Source: Thermoactinomyces sp. DSM 45892 (lineage in GTDB: Bacteria; Bacillota; Bacilli; Thermoactinomycetales; Thermoactinomycetaceae). Taken from it: a stretch of 64,000 nucleotides of DNA. Both the position numbers and the translations under genes were made by a program. The stretch spans positions 158,947-222,946 of the forward strand of contig NZ_FNPL01000004.1 in assembly GCF_900107305.1 (NCBI RefSeq), written 5' to 3'. Below the pieces are notes generated by a model. It was not told the DNA's origin and made no database searches. It saw nothing but the letters and a program-made list of their open reading frames with translations. Positions 27,513 to 36,031 of this stretch are shown in pieces (within the stretch, counting starts at the first letter, position 1; each line of letters starts with the position of its first letter).

Positions 27513-28727
27513 ATGAAAGGAAGTAAATACATCTCAGCCCTCTTAGTGGTTATAATCGGACTATTCTTTATCAGTCCTAGTTTGGTTTTTGCTAATATTG
27601 ATAACACACCTATAAATGGGGAGTTCAAGCAAGATATCGCTGGTACTTCAACCGTTAAGGAAAAGAGTCTTTGGGACAAGGGAGTTGATTGGGTTTCAAA
27701 CAAATGGGATTCCTTTACAGACTGGTGTGCTGAAAAATGGAAACAAATCACATCTTTTGTATCGGGAGTTCTTGATAAATTAGCTAAGGTAATTAATAGT
27801 ATGCGTACAGCTATTTTTGCATTTGTTCTATCAGCAGTAACTGCAACGGTAGTATGGTGGAAGCGTGATGTAATTGGGATATTCGATTCTGCTAAGATCA
27901 ATGCTAATAATCGACCGTATGGTGAGATTAAGGATTTAAAGACGACTGACCAACAGATGGCGTTTTTGTCGCAGCTGGTGTATGAGAATGACCTTACAGA
28001 AAAAAGATTACAAGAGTTGTTGGGGGATGAATGGAAAATAGGTCCTAGAATTGATTCTCCAAATAGTCTACAAGCGATAGCTTTTGTGAATCAAAATACC
28101 CAAGAAGTAATCATTACTTATCGTGGAACACAGGAGTCTGGAGATTTTTATTCAGACGCCATGTTTGTATTGGGTTTACCCACGCCTCAAGTGGGACCTG
28201 CCATCAATTTTGCAAAAGATATTATTAATAGCCCTAAATACGCTGGATATAAATTTGGTGCAACGGGCCATTCATTGGGTGGTTACCTTGCGAATAAAGT
28301 GGCGACAACATATCTCATTCCAACTATTACTTTTAATGCTCCAGGAGATGTTCAAAACCCACCGATACAGACAGGTGGGAGATACGGTTTGCACCCATTG
28401 CCAGAAAGAGAAAGGTCCCTTACTTCAAAAGAGAAGGTAATGATCAATCAGAAGAAGGGAGCTTACAATGGATTAATCCGAAATATTGATTTTAGTGGCG
28501 ATACAGTGGCTAATACGGGAACAAAACCGGGTGAAACAGTTACTATTCAAGGCGATTCCTTCTTCAATCATAGCATTAGCAAGTTTACAGGGCGTACGGA
28601 AGATCCGAACAAGAACTATCTTCGAGACTTCCATAGCAACGTTACGCCAATAAAAGAGGTCCAAGTGAATACACCAGCAACAAAGCTTTTTGAGAAAAGC
28701 AATGGAAATATTGTTCCTAGAAAATGA
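27513..28727 (+). CDS. membrane-associated or secreted alpha/beta-hydrolase (lipase class 3-like)
   Basis: The 404-residue protein begins with a signal-like hydrophobic segment (residues 8-28, possible cleavage after VFA). A Trp-rich amphipathic stretch (53-80, four spaced WD/DW elements) and a second hydrophobic helix (about 98-116) follow. The rest is a lipase: ITYRGTQ strand, nucleophile in ATGHSLGG (Ser254), a likely aspartate in FSGD and a histidine in FFNHS. The neighbours are a WXG100 protein and a lipoprotein, as in the type VII lipase toxin TslA with its lipoprotein immunity partner TilA of Staphylococcus aureus. The domain order here differs from TslA. The toxin role is inference. 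Confidence 0.75.
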   Translation: MKGSKYISALLVVIIGLFFISPSLVFANIDNTPINGEFKQDIAGTSTVKEKSLWDKGVDWVSNKWDSFTDWCAEKWKQITSFVSGVLDKLAKVINSMRTAIFAFVLSAVTATVVWWKRDVIGIFDSAKINANNRPYGEIKDLKTTDQQMAFLSQLVYENDLTEKRLQELLGDEWKIGPRIDSPNSLQAIAFVNQNTQEVIITYRGTQESGDFYSDAMFVLGLPTPQVGPAINFAKDIINSPKYAGYKFGATGHSLGGYLANKVATTYLIPTITFNAPGDVQNPPIQTGGRYGLHPLPERERSLTSKEKVMINQKKGAYNGLIRNIDFSGDTVANTGTKPGETVTIQGDSFFNHSISKFTGRTEDPNKNYLRDFHSNVTPIKEVQVNTPATKLFEKSNGNIVPRK

Positions 28728-28747
28728 TGAGTTAGGATGTGTAGCAT

Positions 28748-29461
28748 ATGTTTAATAAATGGAGGACAAGTCTTCTATCGATTCTAGTGATATTGATGTT
28801 AGTAGGGTGTAATGATGTGTCTAAGATGACATCGGATGAAGACAAACAGATAAGAGAGTCGGCTGTTCAATATATCAAGGAAAGGTATCAAAAGGAATTA
28901 GTTATTACTAAGGTAACCAAGGGGCGTATTCTTGGTGACTATGGCATTGAGGGGACTATAAAAGATGGGAAAAACACCCCTGTTGTGATTGTGTCAGAGC
29001 CGCCAAAAGGATTTCATGACTCCTATGTGAAGAGTTTGTTCTCGGATGAATTGGAACCTTCTATGAAGGAGTTGGCAAATAGGACATTCGACTTACGAAT
29101 GGTCGATCGCTTTACTTATGGATATAAGAAAGATGCAGAAAGAAAGTATACTGGTCAGATCCCTTCAGTCTTTGATGTTTTAAAAAAGGGAGATAAGGAT
29201 TTGGTATTACATGTAGACCTTAGTGTCTATCAGCAAGCAGGACAAGCCCAAAAAGTGATTTCCCAGTTTCTGCACGAATTAAAAAAGATGAATTTTAACG
29301 ACATAGGGATTGTGGTTTATGTCTATGATGACAGCCTTAAGTCAGCGTCAAAGAAAGAAGACTCCGATAAGTACTTATTAGAAAGGTACAATATATTTAC
29401 CGATGTACAGACAATGGATATAAATAATCTTGAATCATATAAAACCGTAATCAAGAAATAA
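28748..29461 (+). CDS. lipoprotein of unknown function (possible lipase immunity protein)
   Basis: The 237-residue protein has a lipoprotein signal peptide with lipobox LVGC (Cys21). The mature part is a mixed alpha/beta domain without motifs I recognise. It starts 20 bases after the lipase gene and ends at a good terminator, so the two are very likely coexpressed. In known lipase toxin pairs the partner lipoprotein sits on the outer face of the membrane and blocks the lipase. That role is possible here, but only position and localisation support it. Confidence 0.7.
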   Translation: MFNKWRTSLLSILVILMLVGCNDVSKMTSDEDKQIRESAVQYIKERYQKELVITKVTKGRILGDYGIEGTIKDGKNTPVVIVSEPPKGFHDSYVKSLFSDELEPSMKELANRTFDLRMVDRFTYGYKKDAERKYTGQIPSVFDVLKKGDKDLVLHVDLSVYQQAGQAQKVISQFLHELKKMNFNDIGIVVYVYDDSLKSASKKEDSDKYLLERYNIFTDVQTMDINNLESYKTVIKK

Positions 29462-29469
29462 ATTTACTG

Positions 29470-29505
29470 ATCCCCTCGGATTCCAGCAATTCGAGGGGAT
29501 TGTTT
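29470..29505 (+). terminator. terminator of the lipase-lipoprotein unit
   Basis: ATCCCCTCG (29470-29478) pairs with CGAGGGGAT (29492-29500), followed by TGTTT. Confidence 0.75.
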
Positions 29506-29617
29506 AGGGCTCTTAATGATTCTAGCTCTGGGGGGTATGTAGCTCATGTTCTACACACCCTTGTTCGGAATGTTCACCCATCCCTTGCTTTTACAACTGG
29601 GACAAGGGCAACTAATA

Positions 29618-30046
29618 CTAAGCCTTTTCGCTTTCATTTGGACTTGATTTACTTTTATTATTTTTGAATTTCATGAGAGCAGAGGCTATTAAGAAGTCAA
29701 TGAACCAAAAAAAGAGTGCGTACATCACCCATTTTACTATGTGTTCTAATCCGATTTGGTCTACCCTAATCCAATTTCCTGGGAAGACAGAGGTTACTAA
29801 ACCGAGTGCAATATGTAGCAAAAAGGATATCGATGGGTAAGGGTATTGTTTTTTCATGATGATATAGTCAATGAGATAAGAAAAAGTCATATACCCGATC
29901 GTAATAATAGGAGCAGTGAAGATCAAAACAAATCCGCCTGCACCTGGGACGATGTCAGGACCAATAAACATCGAATAATAAATGACGTAGGAAATAAATG
30001 CTACTACACCTTTCCGTAATGCTGCCCAATTACTTAGTGTGTTCAT
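29618..30046 (-). CDS. small integral membrane protein of unknown function
   Basis: The 142-residue protein has four hydrophobic segments (about 12-32, 37-60, 68-90 and 104-126) and a charged, Ser/Lys/Glu-rich C-terminal tail. GAGGAG precedes the ATG at good spacing. I recognise no family. It is convergent with the lipoprotein gene and lies downstream of the phospholipase D-like gene on the same strand, separated from it by a terminator, so it is probably transcribed alone. Confidence 0.6.
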   Translation of the reverse strand: MNTLSNWAALRKGVVAFISYVIYYSMFIGPDIVPGAGGFVLIFTAPIITIGYMTFSYLIDYIIMKKQYPYPSISFLLHIALGLVTSVFPGNWIRVDQIGLEHIVKWVMYALFFWFIDFLIASALMKFKNNKSKSSPNESEKA

Positions 30047-30074
30047 GAAAAAACTCCTCTTTCTATGGATTCAT

Positions 30075-30108
30075 TATAAAAACACCCTTCTCGAAGTCGA
30101 GAGAGGTG
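30075..30108 (-). terminator. terminator of the phospholipase D-like gene
   Basis: On the minus strand CACC and TCTCTCGA fold back on TCGAGAA and GGTG (30082-30108), followed by TTTTTATAA. Confidence 0.65.
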
Positions 30109-30217
30109 CTAACATAGAGTATCATTTATTTATACATTCAACAATATTCGCACAGCAGAATCACATGGTGTGTTAACGTTTTTGGTTTTGTCGGGTGTCC
30201 GAAAAGTAGATAGTATG

Positions 30218-32008
30218 TTAATTAGGCTTCTTAGCTCCGTCCATAAAATCCCACCAAAAAACATCCTTATAGAAGCTCGCTACTTCTGCGTTTTCGACGA
30301 TGACACCCGCTTCTCGATTGTTTTCTGGACTATTTCGCGACCAGTTAATGCTAGATACAAGCACTTTTTGATCGGCGATGATTCCTTTGTTATGAATCTT
30401 ATCTACACGGATGGCGGATTGATTAAAGAGTTTTGCTTCCATGTCGAGCTTTTCGCGTGATGCGATTTCGTTGATATATTTGATTGTGTATTGATTATCT
30501 CGTGGATCTGACGCATCGAGGAAGGAAGCATCTAGTACCACGCGTACCTTTACTCCGCGCCTTGCCGCATTGATCATCTCTTCTAGATAGATATTCGGGG
30601 TCGTTTCAGGGGAGCCAGTTTTGGTATTGCCCCAGTGCTTATGAATATAGAGTTGTTCCACTAATAGCTCTGATTTGGCACTTCGTATCATCCCCAGAAT
30701 GGCTTTTTCCTGAAGCAGCGTAGCGTCTGGAGCAAAGATAGGGGTTACGGTAAAGGAACCGGTTATATTTTTGGCTGGGAAAGGGGCTGGATACTTGCCA
30801 GTTGGATTACTTGTATCTGGAACGAAGCCTGCTGATGGCTCACCGTATTTGGTGCCAGGCGTATAAGGGAAACTATCTCGGAATGATGGATTCCAATCTG
30901 CTTCAAACACTTTTTTTACGTAAGAAGCAAAGCTTGGGTTTTGGATGATGATTCCCCACCCCCGGTTCCCATACGTGTTGGTAGTTGGAACACCCGTACT
31001 TTTCCAATTCTCACTTTGCATCAAGACTCGAGCCCCGTCCACGATGGCATACTTGGCATGATTAAATCGGTATCGTTTATATCGTTCATTTGCCGTATCG
31101 CTTATGATAAATCGTACCTGTCCGCCTGCCTTTGTGATTTGTTGTGCTACGTATTTCGATTGATCAAGGAGACCTCCTACCGGTTGTCCTTCGAGGAAGA
31201 TGCGTACTTTTACCCCGCGTGATAGTGCTTTTTTTATCGGTTCTAGCAGATAGGTGTTTTGAAACTCATAGACATTTATATCGATCGTTTTTTTAGCACT
31301 ATTTAGATATTTTTCTAATGTGCTAAAACTGCTATCGGGAGAGGTATAGGGGGTTACGGTTCCGCTGAATGTAAAGCTGTCTAAGTCAAACCGTGATTGC
31401 CCAGCTTGATAGACGCGGAGTTGGTTGAAGTCAGCACGGGTATTGGTGTCTTCCCAGATGCCGCTAGATTCTGTGCGATCCCGGACAGTCATAACTCCAG
31501 ACGGCTTCGTGGGAATCGATTCTCCTGACCAGCCTGTTCCCTTATAGGACGAGTTACCATAAATCACTGCATCTACAACGTTACTCCCATCTTGTAGGAT
31601 GACTTCCCCACCGCTATTGGCCAGTGATCCGATACTTGCATTCATCTGTGGAGTGCTAGGACTACTATCTGCCCCGTATTCAAAGTCTGGGGTGATCGTG
31701 ACAAATTCTTGCAGAAACTTACTCGCATTTTTCGTGATATACAACGTTTGATTCGGGGAAATAGAGGTGCCACTCGGAAATGACATACTATTCTTCCCAC
31801 TAGTGAGCCGCCAACCTGCGATTCTCACCGAAGCACGAGTCGGATTCGTCACCGCGATGTACTCTTCTGGCTCACTCGGAAGGTTGGTGTCTACATACAC
31901 TTCTGTGATTAACAAGTGATCAGGGGCAGCTTGGACGACGGACGAACTAGGAAATAAGACACTAACGAACATAACAACGGATACAAACAGAATAGATAAC
32001 TTTTTCAT
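30218..32008 (-). CDS. secreted phospholipase D-like protein with lamin-tail domain
   Basis: The 596-residue protein has a clear signal peptide (cleavage near VQA-AP, residue 27). A lamin-tail (LTD) immunoglobulin-like domain follows at about 30-155 (LLITEVYVD, EEYIAVTNPT, AGWRLTS). Two phospholipase D modules come next, with complete HKD motifs HAKYAIVD (His317, Lys319, Asp324) and HNKGIIAD (His539, Lys541, Asp546). The enzyme should cleave phosphodiesters (phospholipid or nucleic acid) outside the cell. LTD domains often accompany extracellular nucleases and phosphoesterases. It starts with ATG after AGAAGGGAAC. It is monocistronic. Confidence 0.85.
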   Translation of the reverse strand: MKKLSILFVSVVMFVSVLFPSSSVVQAAPDHLLITEVYVDTNLPSEPEEYIAVTNPTRASVRIAGWRLTSGKNSMSFPSGTSISPNQTLYITKNASKFLQEFVTITPDFEYGADSSPSTPQMNASIGSLANSGGEVILQDGSNVVDAVIYGNSSYKGTGWSGESIPTKPSGVMTVRDRTESSGIWEDTNTRADFNQLRVYQAGQSRFDLDSFTFSGTVTPYTSPDSSFSTLEKYLNSAKKTIDINVYEFQNTYLLEPIKKALSRGVKVRIFLEGQPVGGLLDQSKYVAQQITKAGGQVRFIISDTANERYKRYRFNHAKYAIVDGARVLMQSENWKSTGVPTTNTYGNRGWGIIIQNPSFASYVKKVFEADWNPSFRDSFPYTPGTKYGEPSAGFVPDTSNPTGKYPAPFPAKNITGSFTVTPIFAPDATLLQEKAILGMIRSAKSELLVEQLYIHKHWGNTKTGSPETTPNIYLEEMINAARRGVKVRVVLDASFLDASDPRDNQYTIKYINEIASREKLDMEAKLFNQSAIRVDKIHNKGIIADQKVLVSSINWSRNSPENNREAGVIVENAEVASFYKDVFWWDFMDGAKKPN

Positions 32009-32170
32009 AGATAGTTCCCTTCTATGATGGAATTGGAGTACTACGTTATCATATAGTTTATGTATTAGTGTGTAAATATTATTTACTATCTGTTAAGTTA
32101 AAATAATGTAAATATATCGTGATCGGCTATCGATAGAGCTTGTTGCTAAGCAACCAATAGAGGGTGAAGA

Positions 32171-32217
32171 TAAAAAGAGGATGAATCGATTTTGTTGCTC
32201 GAATCGATTCATCCTCT
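32171..32217 (-). terminator. ribU terminator
   Basis: Sixteen perfect pairs form between 32176-32191 and 32202-32217 around a 10-base loop. Read on the minus strand the stem is followed by TTTTTA. The 160 bases between it and the phospholipase start hold only that gene's leader. Confidence 0.85.
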
Positions 32218-32269
32218 AACTATACTGATCAATATATCAATTAAATCCCCAAATTGTTTTCGTTAGAAC

Positions 32270-32824
32270 TCACAAAATCGAGCTACGGCTTCTCAAATAA
32301 GGAACGATTTTCAAATAAAATGGTACGAATACAATGGAGACCAAAATCCCTTTTATGATATTAAAAGGCGTAATGATATTGAGAATAAAGGTAGTTTTCG
32401 CTGTAGGATCGGTAATGGCTGCATAGAGTGGCAGGAAGACAAAGAAATTAGCAATTGCCATAAAGAGTGTCATCATGAGAGTAGCAGCGATGAAGCCATA
32501 TACAAAGCCCTTCCAGCCCTGAAATGTACGATAGATGACGGAGATGATAGAGACAAAGATGCTCCCAGCTAGGAAATTAGCAGTGACTCCGATTATCTCG
32601 CCCCCGGTAAACATGAGGTGGAAAGCATTTTTGATAAACTCGATTACGATGCCCGCTAAGGGGCCGAAGAGAATGGCTCCTACGAGAGCCGGAAGCTCAC
32701 TAAAGTCTACCTTGAGAAAGAGTGGCAGAGTAGGAATGGGAAAACTAATATTTTCAATTAAAAATGAGATCACACCTAATAGTGCAAGTAAAACCATCTT
32801 GGTTACTTTGCTTTTCTGTTGCAT
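32270..32824 (-). CDS. ribU: riboflavin ECF transporter substrate-binding subunit RibU
   Basis: The 184-residue membrane protein has five to six helices and the N-terminal helix start plus FLKVDFSELPALVG block typical of S-components of energy-coupling factor transporters of the RibU family. The FMN riboswitch at 33038-33169 on the same strand identifies the substrate as riboflavin or FMN. It works with the shared EcfA/A'/T module, which is encoded elsewhere. AGAGGAG precedes the ATG. Confidence 0.9.
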   Translation of the reverse strand: MQQKSKVTKMVLLALLGVISFLIENISFPIPTLPLFLKVDFSELPALVGAILFGPLAGIVIEFIKNAFHLMFTGGEIIGVTANFLAGSIFVSIISVIYRTFQGWKGFVYGFIAATLMMTLFMAIANFFVFLPLYAAITDPTAKTTFILNIITPFNIIKGILVSIVFVPFYLKIVPYLRSRSSIL

Positions 32825-32884
32825 CAGAACAACACTCCTCTAGTGATTTGTGAATTCTGATGACAACCGTACGAATCATGGCAA

Positions 32885-32926
32885 TAAAAAACCGAAGCAA
32901 AAAGGAGTGCGTTCTCCTTGCTTCGG
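32885..32926 (-). terminator. riboswitch-controlled terminator (expression platform)
   Basis: On the minus strand CCGAAGCAAGGAG (32926-32914) pairs with CTCCTTTTTGCTTCGG (32907-32892), followed by a T-run. It lies between the FMN aptamer and ribU, so FMN-bound RNA should terminate here. Confidence 0.85.
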
Positions 32927-33037
32927 GGTTGTGTGTACGCCAAATACGAACTACAGGATTTTCGTAACTTAAGATAAAAAGTTATACTCAAAAAAGCCCG
33001 TAGATACTCTGTTTTTTCAACAGTCGTACGAGTTATC

Positions 33038-33169
33038 ATCCTTCTCCCATCCAGACTATACTGTCGGCCCCGGAGTTTCACCGAGTCAACCGCTATATGC
33101 GGGTCACGGGCTGAGGTAGTGCGACCTACCATCACCGTCGGTCGGGAATTACACCCTGCCCCGAAGGAT
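33038..33169 (-). promoter_or_regulatory. FMN riboswitch (RFN element)
   Basis: The minus strand carries the conserved blocks in order: ATCCTTCGGGGCAGGGTG at the 5' end, AATTCCCGACCGACGGTGAT, GTAGTC-type stem, AGCCCGTGACCCGC, GGTTGACTCGGTGAAACTCC, GGGCCGACAGTATAGTCTGG, and ATGGGAGAAGGAT closing the first stem. It precedes a terminator and ribU. Riboflavin uptake is thus switched off when FMN is plentiful. Confidence 0.97.
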
Positions 33170-33170
33170 C

Positions 33171-33228
33171 CATGAAACATATTCATTTTTCCACACTATC
33201 ATGAAACATATTCATTTTTCCATACTAT
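33171..33228. repeat. tandem 29-bp direct repeat in the riboswitch promoter region
   Basis: Two adjacent 29-base units (33171-33199 and 33200-33228) differ at one base (CACACTAT against CATACTAT). Each unit contains the inverted repeat ATGAAACATATTCAT. They sit immediately upstream of the FMN riboswitch, where its promoter should be. Confidence 0.85.
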
Positions 33229-33256
33229 ATAAATATAAAATGTTACGGGAGATAGG

Positions 33257-34180
33257 TCAACTTACCTTATATTTAAAATTATATGCGGACAATGCAGCAT
33301 AAATTGTTTCAAGCGTAGGTGCCTCTATATGCTCCGGTTTTACTTGTAACAAGTATCCGTGAAAATGATCTGTCTCAATCGGTTGCCCCTTTTCAATATC
33401 TCGGGACATCGATGATTTCATACTCCCATGCAAATGGAGGGACCTCTTCATGACTTGTTGATAAACCTCGTCAAAATCAAGTTGTGGTTCTCGAGATTGG
33501 GCAATCTGGATCACTTCCTGCGCAAGGCGTCGATACGTTTGCTCACCTGTAGGAGTATTCCAGATTGTTCCGATGCTACTACGAGTAAGCGATGTCATGC
33601 CGCTCATAGTGGAGATAAACACATATTTCTTCCACACATCAAGCCTGATCTGCGGGCTTTGAGTCACGTTACATGTTACACCTGCAAACAACTGCGCCAT
33701 CTGATCCATTCGCTCGCTTGCTTGCTTGGACCATTCTCCATACACTAGATCGTGAAAAGGGCTGTATTGTTCAATATGCCCCTCTGCATTTACCGTAGAT
33801 TCGATCACACAAAGTCCGCCTAATATTTTCTCTTTTCCATAACGCTCCTGTAGAAGAGGGAAATGAGCAAAGCCATTTAATAGAGGAAGGATAGCTGTAT
33901 TGGATGATACGTAAGGATCTAAGGAAGATAATACATCCGTTAAGTGGTATGCCTTTACAGATAATATAATGAGATCAAAGGGCTCTGCTGATTGTCCGTA
34001 TGTAATCGTCGGTACGGCTAATGTAGCATCACCGTGAACGCTCTTTATGATCAAGCCTTCATTGTTCAACTGTTCTTGCCGCTTCGGACGAACGAGAAAC
34101 GTAACATCCGCCCCTTTTTCAAATAATCTTCCTCCGAAATAGCCACCTACTGCTCCTGCTCCAACTACGAGTACTCGCAT
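33257..34180 (-). CDS. 2-dehydropantoate 2-reductase-family protein (PanE/ApbA-like)
   Basis: The protein has 307 residues from ATG 34180, which follows GGGGGAAGGG; the upstream ATG at 34201 overlaps that site. The N-terminal NADPH-binding motif is GAGAVGGYFG, and the catalytic-lysine region DVWKKYVFI and the C-terminal helical domain are present. PanE reduces ketopantoate to pantoate in coenzyme A synthesis, but Bacillota often carry several paralogues with other 2-oxo-acid substrates, so the symbol is withheld. It is divergent from spo0F and probably transcribed alone. Confidence 0.82.
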   Translation of the reverse strand: MRVLVVGAGAVGGYFGGRLFEKGADVTFLVRPKRQEQLNNEGLIIKSVHGDATLAVPTITYGQSAEPFDLIILSVKAYHLTDVLSSLDPYVSSNTAILPLLNGFAHFPLLQERYGKEKILGGLCVIESTVNAEGHIEQYSPFHDLVYGEWSKQASERMDQMAQLFAGVTCNVTQSPQIRLDVWKKYVFISTMSGMTSLTRSSIGTIWNTPTGEQTYRRLAQEVIQIAQSREPQLDFDEVYQQVMKRSLHLHGSMKSSMSRDIEKGQPIETDHFHGYLLQVKPEHIEAPTLETIYAALSAYNFKYKVS

Positions 34181-34261
34181 ATTCCCTTCCCCCTTAAGCA
34201 TTTTTCTCTATAGTAACACTTCTTCCCTAAAGGATGAGAAAAAAGAAAGTCGCTAAAAAGA

Positions 34262-34288
34262 AGGAAAAGATCCTGTTAAAACGAAATT
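34262..34288 (+). promoter_or_regulatory. possible sigma-H-type promoter of spo0F
   Basis: AGGAAAA (34262-34268), 14 bases, then GAAATT (34283-34288) resembles the AGGAWWT/GAAT pattern of sigma-H promoters, with one mismatch in the -10 element. Sigma-H control of spo0F is known in B. subtilis. Confidence 0.3.
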
Positions 34289-34333
34289 AAGTACACGTAG
34301 GTAATGGACTACTAGGAAAACGGAGGGCAGTGA

Positions 34334-34699
34334 ATGGAATGCAAAAAAGTACTCGTTGTGGATGACCAATACGGAATCCGAATCTTAGTCAAAGAAGTCT
34401 TTTCCAAATATCCATTACAGGTACTTCAAGCAGCCAATGGAATGCAGGCACTTGAAATTGTGCAGAGTGATCGTCCGGATTTGATATTATTAGATATGAA
34501 AATGCCGGGTATGGATGGATTAGAGATTTTACGTCGACTAAAAAAGATGGATGAAACACTAAAGGTAATTATGATGACGGCCTATGGAGAGTTAGATATG
34601 GTCGAAAAGGCTACTCATCTAGGAGCGTTGGCTCATTTTACAAAACCATTTGATATTCAGGACCTATGTAACGAAGTCATTCGTCAATTAGCATCATGA
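34334..34699 (+). CDS. spo0F: sporulation phosphorelay response regulator
   Basis: The 121-residue protein is a single receiver domain without output domain: acidic pocket Asp10-Asp11, phosphorylated Asp54 in LLDMKMPG, and Lys104 in FTKPFD, at the same numbering as B. subtilis Spo0F. It accepts phosphate from sporulation kinases and passes it to Spo0B on the way to Spo0A. The location next to fbaA and the transaldolase gene agrees with Bacillus, apart from the two lysine-degradation genes inserted between. Confidence 0.95.
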   Translation: MECKKVLVVDDQYGIRILVKEVFSKYPLQVLQAANGMQALEIVQSDRPDLILLDMKMPGMDGLEILRRLKKMDETLKVIMMTAYGELDMVEKATHLGALAHFTKPFDIQDLCNEVIRQLAS

Positions 34700-34721
34700 A
34701 TGAAAGTCAGGAGGAATCGAC

Positions 34722-35093
34722 GTGGAAGTGAAAATTCGATTACGTATGAGCCAAGCGGATGCTCATTATGGTGGAGATTTAGTGGATGGTGCAAGAATGT
34801 TAGCTCTGTTTGGAGATGTAGCGACGGAGTTACTGATCCGAAATGATGGCGATGAAGGCTTGTTTGTGGCTTATGACGAAGTGGTATTTACGGGTCCAGT
34901 TTATGCTGGCGACTACATAGAGGCAGTAGGAATGATTACGAAGATCGGGAATACATCTAGGAAAATGAGCTTTGAAGCGTATAAAGTGATCGAAGCAAGT
35001 CGTGATCCAAAGTGTCCTTATAAAGCATTTGTATTAGAAGAGCCAAAACTGGTTACCAAAGCATCCGGCACCTGTGTGGTACCTCCTAGGTAA
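34722..35093 (+). CDS. kal: 3-aminobutyryl-CoA ammonia lyase-like hotdog protein
   Basis: The 123-residue protein has the compact hotdog sequence of Kal: [16 protein letters not shown], then [19 protein letters not shown] and [11 protein letters not shown]. Kal removes ammonia from 3-aminobutyryl-CoA, giving crotonyl-CoA, a late step of lysine fermentation. It has a GTG start after AGGAGG, 22 bases behind spo0F, and kce follows. Together with the beta-oxidation enzymes encoded at 15057-19465 its product could be used, but the lysine aminomutases of the pathway are not in the window. Confidence 0.8.
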   Translation: MEVKIRLRMSQADAHYGGDLVDGARMLALFGDVATELLIRNDGDEGLFVAYDEVVFTGPVYAGDYIEAVGMITKIGNTSRKMSFEAYKVIEASRDPKCPYKAFVLEEPKLVTKASGTCVVPPR

Positions 35094-35158
35094 AACAAGG
35101 GCCTTTTTTGCATTGAGAAAAAGATAAAATAATTCATATATAGCAGGGGAGTATATTT

Positions 35159-35962
35159 ATGCAAAAGTTGATCATTACAGTTGCTTTAGTAGGTGCAGAG
35201 GTTCGAAAGGAGGATACGCCTCATCTACCGATTACCCCAGATGAAATAGCGGAGCAAGCACAAGAAGTGTACGAAGCAGGTGCCTCCATCGTTCATATTC
35301 ATGCAAGGGATGTAGAGGGTAATTCGACACAAGATAGGGAAATATACGGGGAGATCATCGCAAAGATTAAAGAGCGATGCCCGATTATCATTCAAGTGTC
35401 TACCGGGGGAGCGGTAGGCATGACAGATGATGAGCGGATTCAGCCCGTAAGCCTAAAGCCAGAGATGGCTACCTTAACGACGGGAACGGTTAACTTTGGA
35501 GAAGAAGTGTTTATGAACTCAGCCACACAGATCCGCCGTTTTGCGTTAGAAATGAAAGAACATGGGGTTCGTCCAGAATTTGAGATTTTTGATACAGGGA
35601 TGATTGAAAACGCTTACAAATTAGTTCGAGACGGTTATGTTCGCGGGCACCTACATTATGATTTTGTGATGGGAGTAGCGATGCCAGCAACACCTGAACA
35701 GTTGTTATTTGTGAGGAAACAGATTCCAGAAGGAGCGACGTGGACCGTTGCTGGAGTGGGGCGTGCACAGTTGCCAATGTCTACCATGGCTATTTTATTA
35801 GGTGGGCATGTTCGCGTTGGTTTAGAGGATAATATATATTATAGAAAAGGTGAATTAGCGACAAATCGACAATTAGTAGAGAGAGTGGTGCGGATTTCCC
35901 GGGAAATAGGTCGGGAAATTGCGACTCCTGACGAGGCGAGGAAGATCTTGCAAATTTCATGA
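35159..35962 (+). CDS. kce: 3-keto-5-aminohexanoate cleavage enzyme-family protein (BKACE)
   Basis: The 267-residue TIM-barrel protein has the zinc-binding HIHARD motif (near residue 46) and GTVNFGEEVFMN, HGVRPEFEIFD, GVGRAQ, all conserved in Kce/BKACE. Kce condenses a beta-keto acid with acetyl-CoA to give 3-aminobutyryl-CoA plus acetoacetate. The adjacent kal gene consumes that product, which supports the lysine-pathway reading over other BKACE substrates. The length matches the family. It is separated from kal by 65 bases. Confidence 0.82.
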   Translation: MQKLIITVALVGAEVRKEDTPHLPITPDEIAEQAQEVYEAGASIVHIHARDVEGNSTQDREIYGEIIAKIKERCPIIIQVSTGGAVGMTDDERIQPVSLKPEMATLTTGTVNFGEEVFMNSATQIRRFALEMKEHGVRPEFEIFDTGMIENAYKLVRDGYVRGHLHYDFVMGVAMPATPEQLLFVRKQIPEGATWTVAGVGRAQLPMSTMAILLGGHVRVGLEDNIYYRKGELATNRQLVERVVRISREIGREIATPDEARKILQIS

Positions 35963-36031
35963 TCCCTCTCGCAGAAGAAGGGCTCTTCTGCTAAGATGAA
36001 TTTGTTGAAGTTAATTGAGGGGGTTGTACAT

